From the NCBI GenBank assembly GCA_016712445.1, contig JADJRB010000001.1:682001-746000 (forward strand): a DNA stretch of 64,000 bases. Direction: 5' to 3'. Positions 62,086 through 64,000 of the stretch are shown here, piece by piece; the first letter of the stretch is position 1; every line of letters begins with the position of its first letter. The stretch comes from Acidobacteriota bacterium. Its GTDB lineage: Bacteria > Pseudomonadota > Alphaproteobacteria > Caulobacterales > Hyphomonadaceae. The notes beneath the pieces were generated by a model. That model was not told where the DNA came from. It saw only the letters and a program-made list of their open reading frames with translations, and ran no database searches. The position numbers were made by a program, and so were the translations under genes.

Positions 62086-62475
62086 ATGTCCAACACGCCC
62101 TACGTGACCCCGATCAAGACCGCCCGCGGCCTCGGCGCCTCGAAGACCGGCACCAGCCACCACATCCGTCAGCGCGTGTCGGCGCTCGCGCTGATCGTGC
62201 TGGTGCCGTGGTTCCTGTTTTCGGTGATGAAGGCGGCCCTTGGCGGCTACAGCGATGCGCTCGCCTGGGTCAGCGCACCGCTCAACGCAACCCTCCTTAT
62301 ACTGACGGCCGGCGCGGCGTTCTATCACATGCGCCTCGGCATGCAGGCCGTCATCGAAGACTATATTGGAAAGCCAGGCACCCGCGCGGCGCTCCTGATC
62401 CTCAACACCTTCTTCGCCGCCGGCCTGTTCGGCGTCGTGGTGATGTCGGTGCTGAGCATCTGGACGGGCCGCTGA
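62086..62475 (+). CDS. sdhD: succinate dehydrogenase membrane anchor subunit
   Basis: A 129-residue anchor with three helices. GASKTGTSHHIRQRVSALALIVL and AFYHMRLGMQAVIEDYIG include the family's His-x-R/Asp quinone and heme region. It is the second gene of the operon; sdhA starts 24 nt downstream. Confidence 0.94.
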   Translation: MSNTPYVTPIKTARGLGASKTGTSHHIRQRVSALALIVLVPWFLFSVMKAALGGYSDALAWVSAPLNATLLILTAGAAFYHMRLGMQAVIEDYIGKPGTRAALLILNTFFAAGLFGVVVMSVLSIWTGR

Positions 62476-62499
62476 CGCACGAGGCGAGATAGGCAGGAC

Positions 62500-64000
62500 A
62501 TGAGCAACTATACCTGGACGGACCATACCTACGATGTCGTCGTTGTCGGCGCGGGCGGCTCTGGCCTGCGCGCAGCCCTCGGCGCGGCCCAGGCGGGCCT
62601 GCGCACGGCGTGCATCACCAAGGTGTTCCCGACCCGTTCGCACACGGTGGCGGCCCAGGGCGGCATTGCCGCCTCGCTCGGCAACATGTCCGAGGACAGC
62701 TGGAAGTGGCACATGTACGACACCGTCAAGGGTTCCGACTGGCTCGGAGACCAGGACGCGATCGAATACCTCGTGCGGGAAGCACCGGCGGCGGTCTATG
62801 AACTCGAGCACTGGGGCATGCCCTTCTCGCGCACCGAGGAAGGCAAGATCTACCAGCGCGCCTTCGGCGGCATGACCCGCGAATTCGGCAAGGGCCCGGT
62901 GCAACGCACCTGCGCGGCGGCCGACCGAACCGGCCACGCCATGCTGCACACCCTGTACGGTCAATGCGTGCGCGAAGACACCGAGTTCTTCATCGAATAT
63001 CTCGCACTCGACCTTATCATGAACGAGGAAGGTGCCTGCGTCGGGGTGACCGCCTGGAAGCTCGATGACGGCACGCTGCACCGCTTCCGCGCGCAGAAGA
63101 CCATCCTCGCCACCGGCGGCTACGGCCGCGCTTACTTCTCATGCACCTCGGCCCACACCTGCACCGGCGACGGCAATGCGATGGTGCTGCGCGCCGGCCT
63201 GCCGCTGCAGGACATGGAATTCGTGCAGTTCCACCCAACCGGCATTTACGGCTCGGGCTGCCTGATCACCGAGGGGGCGCGCGGCGAAGGCGGCTACCTG
63301 ACGAACTCCGAAGGCGAGCGCTTCATGGAGCGCTATGCGCCGTCCGCGAAAGACCTTGCCTCGCGCGATGTTGTCTCGCGCGCGATGACGATGGAAATCC
63401 GCGAAGGCCGCGGCGTAGGTTCGGAGAAGGACCACATCTACCTCCACCTGAACCACCTTTCGCCGGAAACCCTGCACGCGCGCCTGCCGGGCATCTCGGA
63501 GACCGCGAAGATCTTCGCCGGCGTCGACATCACCAAGGAACCCATCCCGGTGCTGCCGACGGTGCACTACAACATGGGCGGTATCCCGACGAACTATCAC
63601 GGCGAAGTGCTGACCAAGAAGAACGGTGATCCGGATTCGGTCGTGCCCGGCCTGATGGCCGTGGGCGAAGCAGCCTGTGTGTCCGTACACGGCGCAAACC
63701 GGCTCGGCTCCAATTCGCTGATCGACCTCGTCGTGTTCGGCCGCGCGGCCGGCCTTCGCTGCGGCGCGACGACTGAAGCCGGCGCCCGCCAGGCCGAAAT
63801 GAGCGACCGGTTCACCGACAGCCACCTCGCCCGCTTCGACAAGCTGCGCAATTCGTCGGGTGACCAGCCGGTCGCGAAGTTGCGCCTCGAGATGCAGAAG
63901 GCGATGCAGTCCGACTGCGCCGTGTTCCGCACGGGGTCGGTGCTGAAGGAGGGCGTCGACGCGATCGACGCGCTTTACAAGAAGCTCCCCGGCCTGGATG
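62500..64000 (+). CDS. sdhA: succinate dehydrogenase flavoprotein subunit (3' truncated)
   Basis: The first 500 residues of SdhA. YDVVVVGAGGSGLRAALGAAQAG is the FAD Rossmann start, FPTRSHTVAAQGGIAASLGN covers the covalent FAD His, and the substrate-site regions FGGMTREFGKG, FHPTGIYGSGCLITEGARGEGG and HGANRLGSNSLIDLVVFG are intact. It oxidises succinate to fumarate in complex II. AGGCAGGA lies just upstream of the ATG. The rest of the gene and presumably sdhB continue beyond the window. Confidence 0.97.
   Translation, partial: MSNYTWTDHTYDVVVVGAGGSGLRAALGAAQAGLRTACITKVFPTRSHTVAAQGGIAASLGNMSEDSWKWHMYDTVKGSDWLGDQDAIEYLVREAPAAVYELEHWGMPFSRTEEGKIYQRAFGGMTREFGKGPVQRTCAAADRTGHAMLHTLYGQCVREDTEFFIEYLALDLIMNEEGACVGVTAWKLDDGTLHRFRAQKTILATGGYGRAYFSCTSAHTCTGDGNAMVLRAGLPLQDMEFVQFHPTGIYGSGCLITEGARGEGGYLTNSEGERFMERYAPSAKDLASRDVVSRAMTMEIREGRGVGSEKDHIYLHLNHLSPETLHARLPGISETAKIFAGVDITKEPIPVLPTVHYNMGGIPTNYHGEVLTKKNGDPDSVVPGLMAVGEAACVSVHGANRLGSNSLIDLVVFGRAAGLRCGATTEAGARQAEMSDRFTDSHLARFDKLRNSSGDQPVAKLRLEMQKAMQSDCAVFRTGSVLKEGVDAIDALYKKLPGLD

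Overview
The window is about 64 kb of gene-dense, GC-rich bacterial chromosome. It most likely comes from an alphaproteobacterium of the Caulobacterales/Hyphomonadales kind (inference from content). Supporting signs are a hemC-hemD-Mic60(mitofilin)-hemY operon, the small-protein families DUF1272, DUF2853, DUF3429 and DUF6445, an EnvC-CtpA-YibQ-RppH gene order and sdhC-sdhD-sdhA. There is no integrase, transposase, phage gene or CRISPR array. Accessory content is limited to single genes.

Layout. 0-4 kb: glycolysis (end of gap, pgk, class I aldolase) plus a lipoprotein and a zinc-ribbon protein. 4-7 kb: a TIR-domain membrane protein, small DUF proteins and thiE. 7-14 kb: suhB, a Baeyer-Villiger-type flavoprotein, a 53-residue membrane microprotein, an ABC exporter, rpmE, and a glycosyltransferase/O-antigen-ligase pair. 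14-20 kb: thrS, yidD with an IscU-like scaffold gene, and a cysS-phosphatase-exoD operon. 20-30 kb: folE, then a long leftward gene string (acetyltransferase, HEPN-like protein, envC, ctpA, yibQ, rppH, hydrolase, class IV aminotransferase, sulfotransferase-like protein). 30-40 kb: mdh, BI-1, DUF2853, thpR, a DUF6445 oxygenase-like protein, tRNA-Leu, a second exoD, dsbB, an acyl-CoA dehydrogenase and two metalloprotease-like lipoproteins. 40-44 kb: the heme/Mic60 operon and tRNA-Thr. 44-52 kb: SDR, PhzF, thiD, transaldolase, ugd, GST. 50-57 kb: envelope sugar genes (GT-C-like protein, GT2, methyltransferase, EamA-like protein, phosphomannomutase). 57-64 kb: an ABC exporter, a B3 metallo-beta-lactamase, a second DUF885 protease and sdhCDA.

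How the parts fit. Central metabolism (gap/pgk/fba, mdh, sdh, transaldolase) and cofactor synthesis (thiamine, tetrahydrofolate, heme, Fe-S) make up the core. Around it are envelope functions: peptidoglycan hydrolase control (EnvC, CtpA, YibQ), surface glycan assembly (ligase, GT2s, Ugd, ManB, ExoD) and secreted hydrolases.

The observations most worth a second look are: a TIR-four-TM protein that keeps the NADase glutamate; a small HEPN-like protein translationally coupled to an acetyltransferase; a sulfotransferase-like/aminotransferase-IV/hydrolase cassette; a frameshift in the methyltransferase of the glycan cluster; two perfect long inverted repeats; two terminators placed directly in front of ribosome binding sites; and an apparent GC-skew reversal at about 44.3-61.6 kb. 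Assignments rest on reading the translated sequence and remembered family motifs; no database search was possible.
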